Source: Rodentibacter abscessus
GTDB lineage: Bacteria > Pseudomonadota > Gammaproteobacteria > Enterobacterales > Pasteurellaceae
NCBI RefSeq assembly: GCF_047160095.1
Contig: NZ_AP038785.1
Location: 310,001-374,000 of the forward strand
Reading direction: 5' to 3'
DNA: 64,000 nt
In this document: positions 7,739 to 17,247 of the stretch, piece by piece
Position numbering within the stretch: the stretch's first letter is position 1
Layout: each line of letters begins with the position of its first letter
Notes under the pieces: model-generated
What the model was told of the DNA's origin: nothing
Seen by the model: the letters and a program-made list of their open reading frames with translations, nothing else
Database searches by the model: none
Position numbers and translations under genes: made by a program

Positions 7739-10700
7739 TTATGCCTCCGCTTTCTCAATGTTCACCAAGAATGTTTTATATTCCGGTGTTTGTGTATTGG
7801 CTTCACCCCAAGATGGTGTCAAAGTGTTCGTAGAGAATCCACGATTTCCTTTACCATTTAAGGCTTTCATATTCCAGTGAATAGGAATACCTACGTGGTG
7901 AACGGTTTTGCCATCAATTTCTAAGTCTTTCAATCGTTTGGTTACGACTGCCACGGCTTTAATATAACCACGTTTTGATGTGATTTTTACCATATCACCT
8001 TTTTGAATGCCTTTTTCTGCAGCTAATTTTTCACCGATTTCCACAAATTGTTGTGGCTGAGCGATGATATTCAGCGCCGATTGTGCTGTCCAACTATGGA
8101 AATGCTCGGTTAAACGATAAGTTGTCGCGACAAACGGATACTCTTTATTTGAACCGATAAATTCACGGTCTTCTTTGTAGATACGAACTGTCGGATCAGA
8201 TACCACATTCGGATGAAGCGGATTAGAATCAATCGGACTTTCAATCGGTTCGTAGTGCTCAGGCATTGGACCGTTATTGATCTTATCTACTGCGAATAAA
8301 CGACCTACCCCTTCGGCAGACATAATAAACGGACCGGCATCCGAACCCGGAGGTTGTGTGCCATAGTCGGCGACATCGTGCCAGTTCCAGTTTTTACCGT
8401 TCCACTTAATTAATTGACGGTGTTTATCCCAAGGATTGCCGTTAATATCTAATGAGGCACGACTATAAAGCACACGGCGGTTTGCCGGCCATGCAAAGCC
8501 CCAACCTAGAGTGCAGCCTAAACCTGATGGATCGGAATTATCACGGTTTGCCGTTTGGTTACCTTTTTCAGTCCACTGACCGACGTATAACCAGTTACCT
8601 GATGTGGTTGTTCCGTCATCACGTAGGTGAGCAAAGCCGTTAAGTAATTGCCCTTTTTTGTACATCAAGTTTCCGTTAGGATCATAAAGATCAGCAAGAG
8701 CATAACCGTTTAACTCTTTTGCTAACTCTTCTGCACTCGGTGAGTGAGGTTGAGCATAATTCCACGTCATTGCTTCAAAAGACTCAATACCACGACCGCC
8801 TTCTTTTTTATAAAGCTCGTGCATTTCTTCACGAATCATAGAAAGAATATCGACATCAGGTAATGCTTCACCCGGTTGATCACAACCTTTCCAATGCCAT
8901 TGCGCCCAACGGCCGGAATTGGCAATAGAGCCGTCTTCTTCAGCGAAACAGGTTGTTGGTAAACGGAATACTTCGGTTTGGATTTCAGAAGAATTTACAT
9001 TGTTTGATTCACCGAAGTTTTTCCAAAATTCAGAGCTTTCCGTTTGAAGTGGATCCATAACAATTAAGTATTTTAATTTGCTCATACCTGCAAGGGTTTT
9101 ATTTTTGTTCGGTAATGAGTTTAATACGTTAAAGCCTTGTAGAATCCAGCCGTGTAATTGACCGTCATTCATTAATTTCACATGAGTAATCGGATCATAT
9201 AAACGATCTGTTTTCGGTAAGAAATTAAATCCCCAACCGTTTTCTTTGGTTGCATTATCGCCATAGAAAGTTTTCATCATACTCACGAAGAATTTTGATG
9301 TGTTGCGATAATAGTTAATTTGTCCCGGTACGATATCTTTTGGCGTAATCGCATTAATATATTGCTCGTAAGAGGTATCCTTGTCGTTCGGTAAACGCAT
9401 ATACCCCGGTAAGGAGGTTGGTAACAAGCCCATATCCGTTGTACCTTGAACGTTTGAATGTCCTCGAAGCGCATTAATTCCGCCGCCCGGCATACCCATG
9501 TTACCTAAAAGTAACTGAATCATCGCCATAGAACGAATGTTTTGCGTACCGATTGTGTGTTCCGTAAAGCCTAACGCATATAAGTGCGTCATCGTTTTAT
9601 TTGGCGCAGATGTTTTACCGATTTCTTCACAGATTTGTAAGAAGAGTTTTTGTTTTACGCCTGTAACACGCTCCACCATTTCCGGCGTATAGCGAGAAAC
9701 GTGTTCTTTTAATACGTTAATCACACAACGCGGATCTTGGAGTGTCATATCACGTTTAGCATTGCCGTTTTCATCGAATTGATAATTCCAGCTCGATTTA
9801 TCATAGCTACGTTTTTCCGCATCGTAACCGGAGAATAAACCGTCTTCAAATTTAAAGCCTTCGTTTACCAAAAATGATGCATTGGTATAGTGTTTCACAT
9901 ATTCGTGCTGAATCTGATTCGTTTCCAATAAGTAACGAATCACCCCCAGTAAGAAGGCAATATCAGAACCGGAACGAATCGGCGCGTGCAGATCTGCGAC
10001 TGACGCGGTACGGTTAAAGCGAGGATCAACAACGATGATTTTCGCACCGTTTTTCTTCGCTTCAATCGCCCAACGGAAGCCGACAGGGTGTGCTTCGGCA
10101 GGATTACCGCCTTGAACGATAATTAAATCGGCATTTTTGATGTCAACCCAGTTATTTGTCATCGCACCGCGACCAAATGATGGAGCAAGACTTGCTACCG
10201 TTGGTCCGTGTCAAGTATTCGCTTGGTTACACACCGGCACCATACCGAGCATTCGAATCCACTTTTGCGTGAGTAATGCGGCTTCGTTGCTCATCGCAGA
10301 GGCGGTCATAATTCCGGTAGTAGCCCAACGATTTACGGTATTGCCTTTTGCATCGGTTTCAATAAAGTTGGCATCTCGGTCGTCTTTCATTAAACGGGCG
10401 ATGCGTTTGATCGCTTCTTTCCAAGAAAGGCGTTCCCATTTGTCGGAACCGGGAGCACGGTATTGAGGATAAAGTGAGCGGCTCTCACTATTCACATAAT
10501 CAAGCGCACCTGCGCCTTTAGGACAAAGTGCACCACGGCTCACCGGATGATCAGGATCACCTTCAAGGTGGAATAATTTAGAACGGGTATTTGTGCCTGT
10601 GTGGCTACTTAATGAATCGGAAGGTTTTCCTGTACTGTATAACAACATACCACAGCTAACAGCACAATATGTACAAGTGTTACGGGATTCATAAGCGCGT

Positions 10701-10822
10701 AATAATTTGTATTCGCGCGGTGCCGCTAATGCGCTTGCCGGAGCAAAACCTAGCATTGCGGCGGAAGTTCCTGCCATACCACCTGCACAGATCTTAAAGA
10801 ACTTTCTTCTTGAGACCTGCAT
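7739..10822 (-). CDS. fdnG: Formate dehydrogenase catalytic subunit, selenocysteine-containing (UGA at 10211-10213)
   Basis: Periplasmic molybdopterin enzyme oxidising formate to CO2. The coding region is one 1027-residue protein interrupted by an in-frame TGA at codon 204, read as selenocysteine in the context NQANT-U-HGPTVASLAPSFGRGAMTNNW, the known FdnG/FdoG active site. The N-terminus MQVSRRKFFKICAGG is a twin-arginine signal, followed by the CTYCAVSCGM 4Fe-4S cysteines. Start ATG at 10822 has AGGAG upstream. Conventional ORF calling would split it into 7739-10162 and 10211-10843. First gene of fdnGHI-fdhE, divergent from fdhD. Confidence 0.95.
10171..10213 (-). promoter_or_regulatory. 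Bacterial SECIS element of fdnG
   Basis: Directly after the UGA, GGACCAA (10201-10207 complement) can pair with TTTGGTC (10171-10177), and an inner AGCAA/TTGCT stem closes a three-base GTC loop. Spacing from UGA and sequence closely resemble the E. coli fdnG/fdoG SECIS that recruits SelB with Sec-tRNA. Confidence 0.8.
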
Positions 10823-10843
10823 AATCACTCCTTTCAACAACAA

Positions 10844-11089
10844 GGTTGTCTAGATATAGATAGTAAGAAATTCGTCTGGATAATTCGGTTGGTTTCGTTA
10901 AAATAACAACACAAAACTGACTAAATTGCGCATAGAAAAACATCAATTTAGGGTTGTTTAGGATACCGATTTTTTATGGATAAATCCATAATCAAAATGC
11001 ATTATATCCGGCAAAATATATGATCCCGATCACAGAATATATAAAAATTGTAATACTTTTGTTATATAAAGTTTAATGGAAAGATAAAA
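10844..11089. promoter_or_regulatory. Divergent fdnG / fdhD control region with an FNR-like site
   Basis: 246 AT-rich bases between divergent genes. TGATCCCGATCA at 11021-11032 fits the inner part of an FNR site (TTGAT-N4-ATCAA) with mismatches only at the outermost bases; the following ACAG makes it also a weak CRP-like half. It lies about 57 bases before fdhD. Anaerobic induction by FNR would suit both transcripts, but this is inferred from one site. I saw no protein-coding stretch. Confidence 0.4.
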
Positions 11090-11905
11090 ATGAACCGGCT
11101 TGTAGAACGAACGATTAATTTTTTTAAAAAATTGAAAACAACAGAAAAATCGACCGCACTTTTACAAACAAAAGCGGATTGTTTGGCGGTTGAAATGCCG
11201 GTGTCATTGGTTTATAACGGCATATCTCACGCCGTGATGATGTGTTCACCGGAAGATTTGGAGGACTTCGCCCTAGGATTTTCATTAACGGAAGGCATTA
11301 TTGATAAGCCGAGTGATATTTATGGCATTGATGTGGTGGACGTCTGCAATGGTATTGAGGTTCAAATTGAGCTTTCCAGCCGAAAATTTATGGCATTGAA
11401 ATCACATCGCCGAAATCTTACCGGACGTACCGGCTGCGGTATCTGCGGAACGGAACAGCTGAATCAAGTTTATAAAAACTTTCCAAAATTAGACCGCACT
11501 TTTGAGTTTAATATCAATTTATTAGATGATTGTTTTTCTGCGTTGCAAAAAAATCAAATATTAGGAAAGCAAACCGGAGCAACGCATGCCGCTGCATTTT
11601 TTGATCCGAGTGGCAATATGCTTGTTATTCGTGAAGATGTTGGACGTCACGTCGCATTGGATAAATTACTCGGTTGGTATGCAAATGCGAATAAACCGCA
11701 AGGATTTTTGTTAGTTTCAAGTCGGGCAAGTTATGAAATGGTACAAAAGACAATATCTTGCGGTATTGAAATATTGGTCGCGATTTCGGCAGCAACAAAT
11801 TTAGCGGTGGATATGGCAGAAGCGCATGATTTAACGTTAATCGGATTTGCAAGGGAAGGAAAAGGCAATGTTTATTGCGGAAAAGAGCGGTTAATTTTAA
11901 GGTAG
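11090..11905 (+). CDS. fdhD: Formate dehydrogenase sulfurtransferase FdhD
   Basis: 271-residue cytosolic factor that passes sulfur from IscS to the molybdenum cofactor of formate dehydrogenase, making the essential terminal sulfido ligand. The catalytic cysteine loop TGCGICGTEQ (about residues 118-127) contains the CxxC of the family. Further conserved blocks: EDLEDFALGFSLTEGII (about 57-73) and REDVGRHVALDKLLGW (about 180-195). Divergently transcribed from fdnG, as in the E. coli fdo locus. A USS (gaccgcacttt) lies inside the coding region. Confidence 0.95.
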   Translation: MNRLVERTINFFKKLKTTEKSTALLQTKADCLAVEMPVSLVYNGISHAVMMCSPEDLEDFALGFSLTEGIIDKPSDIYGIDVVDVCNGIEVQIELSSRKFMALKSHRRNLTGRTGCGICGTEQLNQVYKNFPKLDRTFEFNINLLDDCFSALQKNQILGKQTGATHAAAFFDPSGNMLVIREDVGRHVALDKLLGWYANANKPQGFLLVSSRASYEMVQKTISCGIEILVAISAATNLAVDMAEAHDLTLIGFAREGKGNVYCGKERLILR

Positions 11906-11997
11906 TTTTTAATTTGTTCATTTTAGGATTCACATCAATTAAGTTTCCCGACTGTAAGTAGAATTCGATAATTGTAAATGGCTGAAATAATTCGGCA

Positions 11998-12045
11998 TTG
12001 TCTAATTTGTAAAATCAAATTATAATCCCCTGTAAATTTACACAG
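11998..12045 (+). promoter_or_regulatory. uvrD promoter with LexA (SOS) box
   Basis: TTGTCT (11998-12003) and TATAAT (12021-12026) are spaced 17 bases. Immediately downstream, CTGTAAATTTACACAG (12030-12045) is a CTGT-N8-ACAG LexA box covering the expected transcription start, 13 bases before the uvrD ATG. In E. coli uvrD is an SOS gene, so this arrangement makes sense. Confidence 0.8.
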
Positions 12046-12058
12046 ATAAAATAACATA

Positions 12059-14239
12059 ATGGATATTTCCGAATTACTTGATGGCTTAAACGATAAACAG
12101 CGAGAAGCAGTGGCGGCACCTCTTGGCAATTATTTGGTTTTGGCTGGCGCAGGGAGTGGTAAGACTAGAGTGTTGACTCACCGCATTGCGTGGCTGATCG
12201 CCGTAGAAAATATTTCTGGAGGAAGCATTATGGCGGTTACTTTTACCAATAAAGCCGCCGCAGAAATGCGCCATCGTATTCAAGATACATTAGCCAAACA
12301 TTCACAATCCAATTTATTCGGTATGTGGATTGGCACGTTCCATAGCATTGCTCATCGTCTATTACGCGCCCACCACTTAGATGTGGGATTGCCGCAAGAT
12401 TTCCAAATTTTGGATTCGGAAGATCAAGTTCGTTTAGTAAAACGTTTGCTTAAATTGCATAATTTTGATGAAAAAGCCTTTCCGCCGAAGCAAGCCTGTT
12501 GGTATATCAACAATAAGAAAGATGAAGGTTTACGCCCTCACGAGATTGAAGATTTTAATGATCGACAAGAACGTGAGTGGATTAAAATTTATCAGATTTA
12601 TCAAGATACCTGTGATCGCGCGGGATTAGTGGATTTCGCCGAGCTTTTAATTCGAGCTTATGAATTATTTGATAAAAAACCGTTGATTTTGCAGCGTTAT
12701 CAACAACGCTTCCAACATATTTTGGTGGATGAGTTTCAAGACACCAATAAGATTCAGTATAAATGGATTAAAATCCTTGCAGGGGAAACCGGCAAAATAA
12801 TGATTGTAGGCGATGACGATCAATCTATTTACGGCTGGCGTGGAGCGCAAGTTGAGAATATCCAGAAATTCCTAAAAGATTTCAAAGCCGAGACCATTCG
12901 CCTTGAGCAAAATTATCGCTCGACGGCGAATATTCTGAACAGTGCAAATGAATTAATTTCTAACAATGCCGATCGTCTTGGCAAAAATTTATGGACGAAT
13001 GGAGAAAAGGGCGATCCTGTGGGTATTTATGCCGCCTTTAATGAATTGGATGAAGCAAAATTTATCGCCTCACAAATTCAAGATTGGACAGAAAATGGTG
13101 GCAAGTTAGATGATTGCGCCGTGTTATATCGTAGCAATAGCCAATCCCGTGTGATTGAAGAAGCATTGATTCGCTGCCAAATTCCCTATCGTATTTATGG
13201 CGGAATGCGATTTTTTGAACGGCAAGAAATTAAGGACGCGTTAGCTTACTTACGCTTGATCAATAATCGTCAAGATGATGCGGCTTTTGAACGTGTGATT
13301 AATACACCGCCACGAGGTATCGGCACTCGCACATTGGACATATTAAGAAATTTAACCCGTGAGCGACAAATAACACTGTGGCAAGCGATACAGGTCGCTA
13401 CACAAGAAAATATGCTAACAGGACGTGCTTCCACCGCATTATTACGTTTCCAAGAATTGATTAATTCTTTGCAGATAGATACCGAAGAAATGCCGTTATT
13501 TGCACAAACCGATTTTGTGATTAAACATTCCGGTTTGTATGATATGTATAAGCAGGAAAAAGGCGAAAAGGGCGAAGTACGGATTGAAAATTTGGAAGAA
13601 TTGGTCACCGCAACCCGTGAGTTTATTAAACCGGATGATGCGGAAGAAATGACGGAGCTTACCGCCTTTTTAACGCACGCCTCCCTCGAAGCCGGTGAAG
13701 AGCAGGCTTCACCCCATCAAGCCTGTGTGGAAATGATGACCCTGCATTCGGCTAAAGGATTGGAATTTCCTAGAGTGTTTATGGTTGGTGTGGAAGAAGG
13801 TTTGTTCCCGAGTTTTCGCTCCTTTGAAGAACCGGGGCGTTTGGAAGAGGAACGCCGCTTGGCTTATGTGGGGATTACGAGGGCAAAACAAAAACTCACG
13901 ATTTCTTATGCGGAAAGTCGCCGATTATATGCCAAAGAAGAGCGTCATTTGCCTTCACGTTTTATTGCGGAATTACCGAAAGATTGTATTCAAGAAATTC
14001 GTTTACGCGGAACCGTAACCCGTGCAATGAATTTAGCCAAAGTCGGCACGCTATCGTATTCAACAGAGAATGAAAACGGCTGGAAAATGGGGCAAAAAGT
14101 AAAACATGAAAAATTCGGTTTAGGAACGGTGATTAATATTGAAGGCAGCGATAATAACACGCGCTTACAAATTGCTTTCCAAGCTCAAGGCATTAAGTGG
14201 TTAATCGCACATTTGGCAAAATTGGAAAAAGTGCGGTAG
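12059..14239 (+). CDS. uvrD: DNA helicase II (UvrD)
   Basis: 726-residue superfamily 1A 3'-5' helicase acting in nucleotide excision repair and methyl-directed mismatch repair. Motifs in order: Q-motif LNDKQREAVAAP, Walker A AGAGSGKTRVLTHR (about residues 30-43), DEFQDTN (about 222-228), GDDDQSIYGWRGA (about 250-262), LEQNYRS, and the C-terminal LMTLHSAKGLEF-type motif (MMTLHSAKGLEFP) and VGITRAKQKL. Length is normal. Preceded by a LexA box and followed by an inverted USS terminator. uvrD next to dppB is a gene order also known from H. influenzae. Confidence 0.97.
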   Translation: MDISELLDGLNDKQREAVAAPLGNYLVLAGAGSGKTRVLTHRIAWLIAVENISGGSIMAVTFTNKAAAEMRHRIQDTLAKHSQSNLFGMWIGTFHSIAHRLLRAHHLDVGLPQDFQILDSEDQVRLVKRLLKLHNFDEKAFPPKQACWYINNKKDEGLRPHEIEDFNDRQEREWIKIYQIYQDTCDRAGLVDFAELLIRAYELFDKKPLILQRYQQRFQHILVDEFQDTNKIQYKWIKILAGETGKIMIVGDDDQSIYGWRGAQVENIQKFLKDFKAETIRLEQNYRSTANILNSANELISNNADRLGKNLWTNGEKGDPVGIYAAFNELDEAKFIASQIQDWTENGGKLDDCAVLYRSNSQSRVIEEALIRCQIPYRIYGGMRFFERQEIKDALAYLRLINNRQDDAAFERVINTPPRGIGTRTLDILRNLTRERQITLWQAIQVATQENMLTGRASTALLRFQELINSLQIDTEEMPLFAQTDFVIKHSGLYDMYKQEKGEKGEVRIENLEELVTATREFIKPDDAEEMTELTAFLTHASLEAGEEQASPHQACVEMMTLHSAKGLEFPRVFMVGVEEGLFPSFRSFEEPGRLEEERRLAYVGITRAKQKLTISYAESRRLYAKEERHLPSRFIAELPKDCIQEIRLRGTVTRAMNLAKVGTLSYSTENENGWKMGQKVKHEKFGLGTVINIEGSDNNTRLQIAFQAQGIKWLIAHLAKLEKVR

Positions 14240-14285
14240 AATCCGAGAGTGTTTTATTTTTGATTATCGCTTTGTTTTATTTATT

Positions 14286-14314
14286 AAAAGTGCGGTGAAA
14301 TTGACCGCACTTTT
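14286..14314. terminator. Inverted USS pair after uvrD
   Basis: AAAAGTGCGGT and ACCGCACTTTT face each other around seven bases, giving an 11-bp stem with a T run on the plus strand. Position between the uvrD stop and dppB fits termination of uvrD. Confidence 0.75.
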
Positions 14315-14335
14315 CCTTTGTCGTTGAGTGATTTA

Positions 14336-15337
14336 ATGTTTAAATTTATCTTCAAACGGATTTTAATGGTGATCCCGACCTTTATCGCCATTACTTTTGT
14401 GACCTTTGCCCTTGTGCATTTTATCCCCGGTGATCCGGTAGAAATTATGATGGGGGAGCGAGGTTTAACACCTGAAGTTCATCAACAAATGATGCACCAA
14501 TTAGGTTTGGATTTGCCTTTGTACCAACAGTATTTCAACTACATTGGTAACGTAATTCAAGGAGACTTCGGTGAATCTTTCCGAACTCATCAGCCTGTGC
14601 TTAGCGAATTTTTCACCCTTTTTCCTGCCACTGCCGAATTAGCGTTTTTTGCTTTATTGTGGTCATTGGTTGGCGGGGTCATTTTGGGAACGATTGCAGC
14701 AGTAAAAAAAGACAGTTGGATTTCTCATACGGTAACCGCAGCTTCTCTTACCGGTTATTCTATGCCTATTTTTTGGTGGGGATTAATCCTGATTTTATAT
14801 GTTTCTCCTTGGTTTGATTTACCGCAAGGCGGTCGTTTAGAAAATGATTTTTGGATTGATACGCCAACCGGTTTTATGCTCGTTGATACGTGGCTTTCCG
14901 GTGTACCGGGGGCATTTGCAAACGCGATGAAATCCTTAATTCTGCCTGCGATCGTTTTAGGTACAATTCCTCTTGCCATCATCACCCGAATGACACGTTC
15001 CGCTATGTTGGAAGTATTGGGCGAAGATTATATTCGCACAGCCAAGGCAAAGGGATTGAGCTATCCCCGTATTGTGATTGTGCATGCTTTGCGCAATGCT
15101 CTTATTCCCGTGGTAACAGTGGTAGGTTTAATTGTCGGGCAATTGCTTTCCGGAGCGGTATTAACGGAAACGATTTTCTCTTGGCCGGGCATCGGTAAAT
15201 GGATTATTGATGCCATTCACGCACGTGACTATCCTGTTTTACAAGGTTCGGTATTAATTATTGCCACCATTATTATAGTGGTAAACCTCACCATTGATTT
15301 ACTGTATGGTGTGGTTAATCCGCGTATTCGTCATTAA
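14336..15337 (+). CDS. dppB: Dipeptide-type ABC transporter permease DppB
   Basis: 333-residue inner-membrane permease of the peptide/opine/nickel ABC family. N-terminal helix FKFIFKRILMVIPTFIAITFVTF and the family signature VHFIPGDPVEIMMGERG; six hydrophobic segments overall; EAA loop around AKGLSYPRIVIVHALRNALIP (about residues 236-256) contacts the ATPases. Start ATG at 14336 gives the usual MFKFI-type N-terminus. First gene of dppBCDF. No binding protein gene precedes it; in H. influenzae the partner (HbpA/GbpA) is encoded elsewhere and the system carries peptides, heme or glutathione. Confidence 0.93.
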   Translation: MFKFIFKRILMVIPTFIAITFVTFALVHFIPGDPVEIMMGERGLTPEVHQQMMHQLGLDLPLYQQYFNYIGNVIQGDFGESFRTHQPVLSEFFTLFPATAELAFFALLWSLVGGVILGTIAAVKKDSWISHTVTAASLTGYSMPIFWWGLILILYVSPWFDLPQGGRLENDFWIDTPTGFMLVDTWLSGVPGAFANAMKSLILPAIVLGTIPLAIITRMTRSAMLEVLGEDYIRTAKAKGLSYPRIVIVHALRNALIPVVTVVGLIVGQLLSGAVLTETIFSWPGIGKWIIDAIHARDYPVLQGSVLIIATIIIVVNLTIDLLYGVVNPRIRH

Positions 15338-15352
15338 AATAGAGGGGTAATG

Positions 15353-16240
15353 ATGACTGACACAACGTTAATGGTTGCACCAAGGACTCCTTTGCAGGAA
15401 TTTTGGTTTTATTTTAAACAAAATCGTGGTGCATTAATCGGTTTTACATTTATTCTTATTGTTTCATTAATCAGCATTTTTGCGCCTTATATCGCCCCTT
15501 TTGATCCGGCGGAACAAAACCGTGCGGCATTGTTATTACCACCGGCTTGGTACGAAGGTGGTAATTCCGCCTATTTATTGGGAACTGATGATATCGGTCG
15601 AGACATTCTTTCTCGTATTATTTACGGTACGCGCATTTCTGTCTTTGCCGGTTTTGTGATTGTGCTGCTTTCCTGTGCATTGGGTACTTCTCTCGGCTTA
15701 GTAGCGGGATATTACGGTGGTTTATTGGATACGGTAATTGTGCGCCTGATTGATATTATGCTTGCCATTCCCAATTTATTGCTGACTATTGTAGTCGTCT
15801 CTATCCTTGAACCTTCTTTAGTGAATGCAACACTTGCGATTGCCGTAGTGTCAATTCCCAGTTATGTGCGTTTAACACGGGCGGCGGTGATGAATGAGAA
15901 AAATCGTGATTATGTCGTTTCATCGAAAGTCGCAGGTGCCGGTGTTTTACGTTTAATGTTCATTGTTATTTTGCCTAACTGCTTAGCACCGTTAATCGTA
16001 CAAATGACGATGGGAATTTCTAACGCAATTTTAGAATTAGCGACCTTAGGCTTTCTTGGTATTGGTGCGAAACCACCGACGCCGGAACTCGGTACAATGC
16101 TTTCCGAAGCGCGTAGTTTTATGCAAGCGGCTAACTGGTTGGTTACTATTCCCGGCTTAGTTATTTTATCTTTAGTGCTCGCCTTTAATTTAATGGGCGA
16201 TGGCTTACGTGATGCACTTGATCCAAAACTTAAACAATAA
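15353..16240 (+). CDS. dppC: Dipeptide-type ABC transporter permease DppC
   Basis: About 295 residues, second permease of the Dpp importer. It has the DppC/OppC N-terminal pattern (helix GALIGFTFILIVSLISIFAPYIAPFDP), the family block YLLGTDDIGRDILSRIIYGTRIS (two pieces, about residues 74-96) and the EAA loop SSKVAGAGVLRLMFIVILPN. Starts 15 bases after dppB with GAGGGG upstream; two adjacent ATGs exist (15350, 15353) and the second has better spacing. Confidence 0.93.
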   Translation: MTDTTLMVAPRTPLQEFWFYFKQNRGALIGFTFILIVSLISIFAPYIAPFDPAEQNRAALLLPPAWYEGGNSAYLLGTDDIGRDILSRIIYGTRISVFAGFVIVLLSCALGTSLGLVAGYYGGLLDTVIVRLIDIMLAIPNLLLTIVVVSILEPSLVNATLAIAVVSIPSYVRLTRAAVMNEKNRDYVVSSKVAGAGVLRLMFIVILPNCLAPLIVQMTMGISNAILELATLGFLGIGAKPPTPELGTMLSEARSFMQAANWLVTIPGLVILSLVLAFNLMGDGLRDALDPKLKQ

Positions 16241-16251
16241 GAGGGGACGGA

Positions 16252-17244
16252 ATGGCATTATTAGACGTAAAAGCACTTTCTGTTCACTTTGGCGATAAAA
16301 ATATGCCTTTTAAAGCGGTAGATCGTATCAGCTATCAAGTTGAACAAGGTGAAGTGTTAGGGATTGTAGGAGAATCCGGCTCAGGTAAATCTGTCAGTTC
16401 CCTTGCTATTATGGGATTGATTGATTATCCGGGGCGGGTATCAGCCGAATCATTGGTATTTGAAGATAAAGATTTATTGGCACTCAACGATAAAGCAAAA
16501 CGTGAACTTATCGGGGCTGATGTGGCAATGATTTTCCAAGATCCCATGACAAGTTTGAATCCCGCCTATACGGTAGGTTTTCAAATTATGGAAGCGTTGA
16601 AAACCCATGAAGGCGGCACGAAAAAAGCAAGGCGTGAACGAACTTTGGAATTGCTACGTTTAGTGGGAATTCCTGATCCTGAATCTCGTATTGACGTTTA
16701 TCCGCATCAGCTTTCCGGAGGAATGAGCCAGCGTGTTATGATTGCAATGGCGATTGCCTGTAAGCCTAAATTATTGATTGCCGATGAACCGACTACTGCT
16801 TTAGATGTTACCATCCAAGCACAGATTGTGGATTTATTACTCGACTTACAGAAAAAAGAATGTATGTCGCTAATTCTCATTACTCACGATTTAGCATTGG
16901 TGGCGGAAGCGGCACATCGCATTATAGTGATGTATGCAGGGCAAGTGGTGGAGGAAGGACTTGCCGAGGATATTTTTCGTGAACCGAAACACCCTTACAC
17001 TCAAGCCTTACTTCGTTCCTTGCCTGAATTTTCCGAAGGAAAAGCCCGTTTACAATCCTTGCAAGGTGTTGTTCCGGGGAAATATGATCGCCCGACAGGC
17101 TGTCTATTGAATCCGCGTTGTCCTTATGCAACGGAGCATTGTCGTAAAATAGAACCCGATTTACATCATATGGGAAATCGAAAAGTGAAATGCCATACAC
17201 CGCTCAATGCACAAGGCGAACCGATGGAATATCAAGGAGTATAA
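16252..17244 (+). CDS. dppD: Dipeptide-type ABC transporter ATPase DppD
   Basis: 330-residue ATPase. Walker A GESGSGKSVSS (about residues 39-49), Q-loop IFQDPMTSLNPA, signature LSGGMSQRV (about 156-164), Walker B LLIADEPTTALDV and switch histidine ITHDLALV. The C-terminal extension contains the CLLNPRCPYATEHC cysteines typical of DppD/OppD, which in related proteins bind a 4Fe-4S cluster. Eleven bases after dppC, three before dppF. Confidence 0.95.
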   Translation: MALLDVKALSVHFGDKNMPFKAVDRISYQVEQGEVLGIVGESGSGKSVSSLAIMGLIDYPGRVSAESLVFEDKDLLALNDKAKRELIGADVAMIFQDPMTSLNPAYTVGFQIMEALKTHEGGTKKARRERTLELLRLVGIPDPESRIDVYPHQLSGGMSQRVMIAMAIACKPKLLIADEPTTALDVTIQAQIVDLLLDLQKKECMSLILITHDLALVAEAAHRIIVMYAGQVVEEGLAEDIFREPKHPYTQALLRSLPEFSEGKARLQSLQGVVPGKYDRPTGCLLNPRCPYATEHCRKIEPDLHHMGNRKVKCHTPLNAQGEPMEYQGV

Positions 17245-17247
17245 GCA

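Noticed and set aside
10137..10466. Treating the UGA in fdnG as a frameshift or pseudogene
   Set aside because: Frame is the same on both sides, the context is the known Sec site and a SECIS-like hairpin follows.
10981..11040. CRP site before fdhD
   Set aside because: TGATCCCGATCACAG lacks the left TGTGA half; an FNR-like reading fits better and even that is weak.
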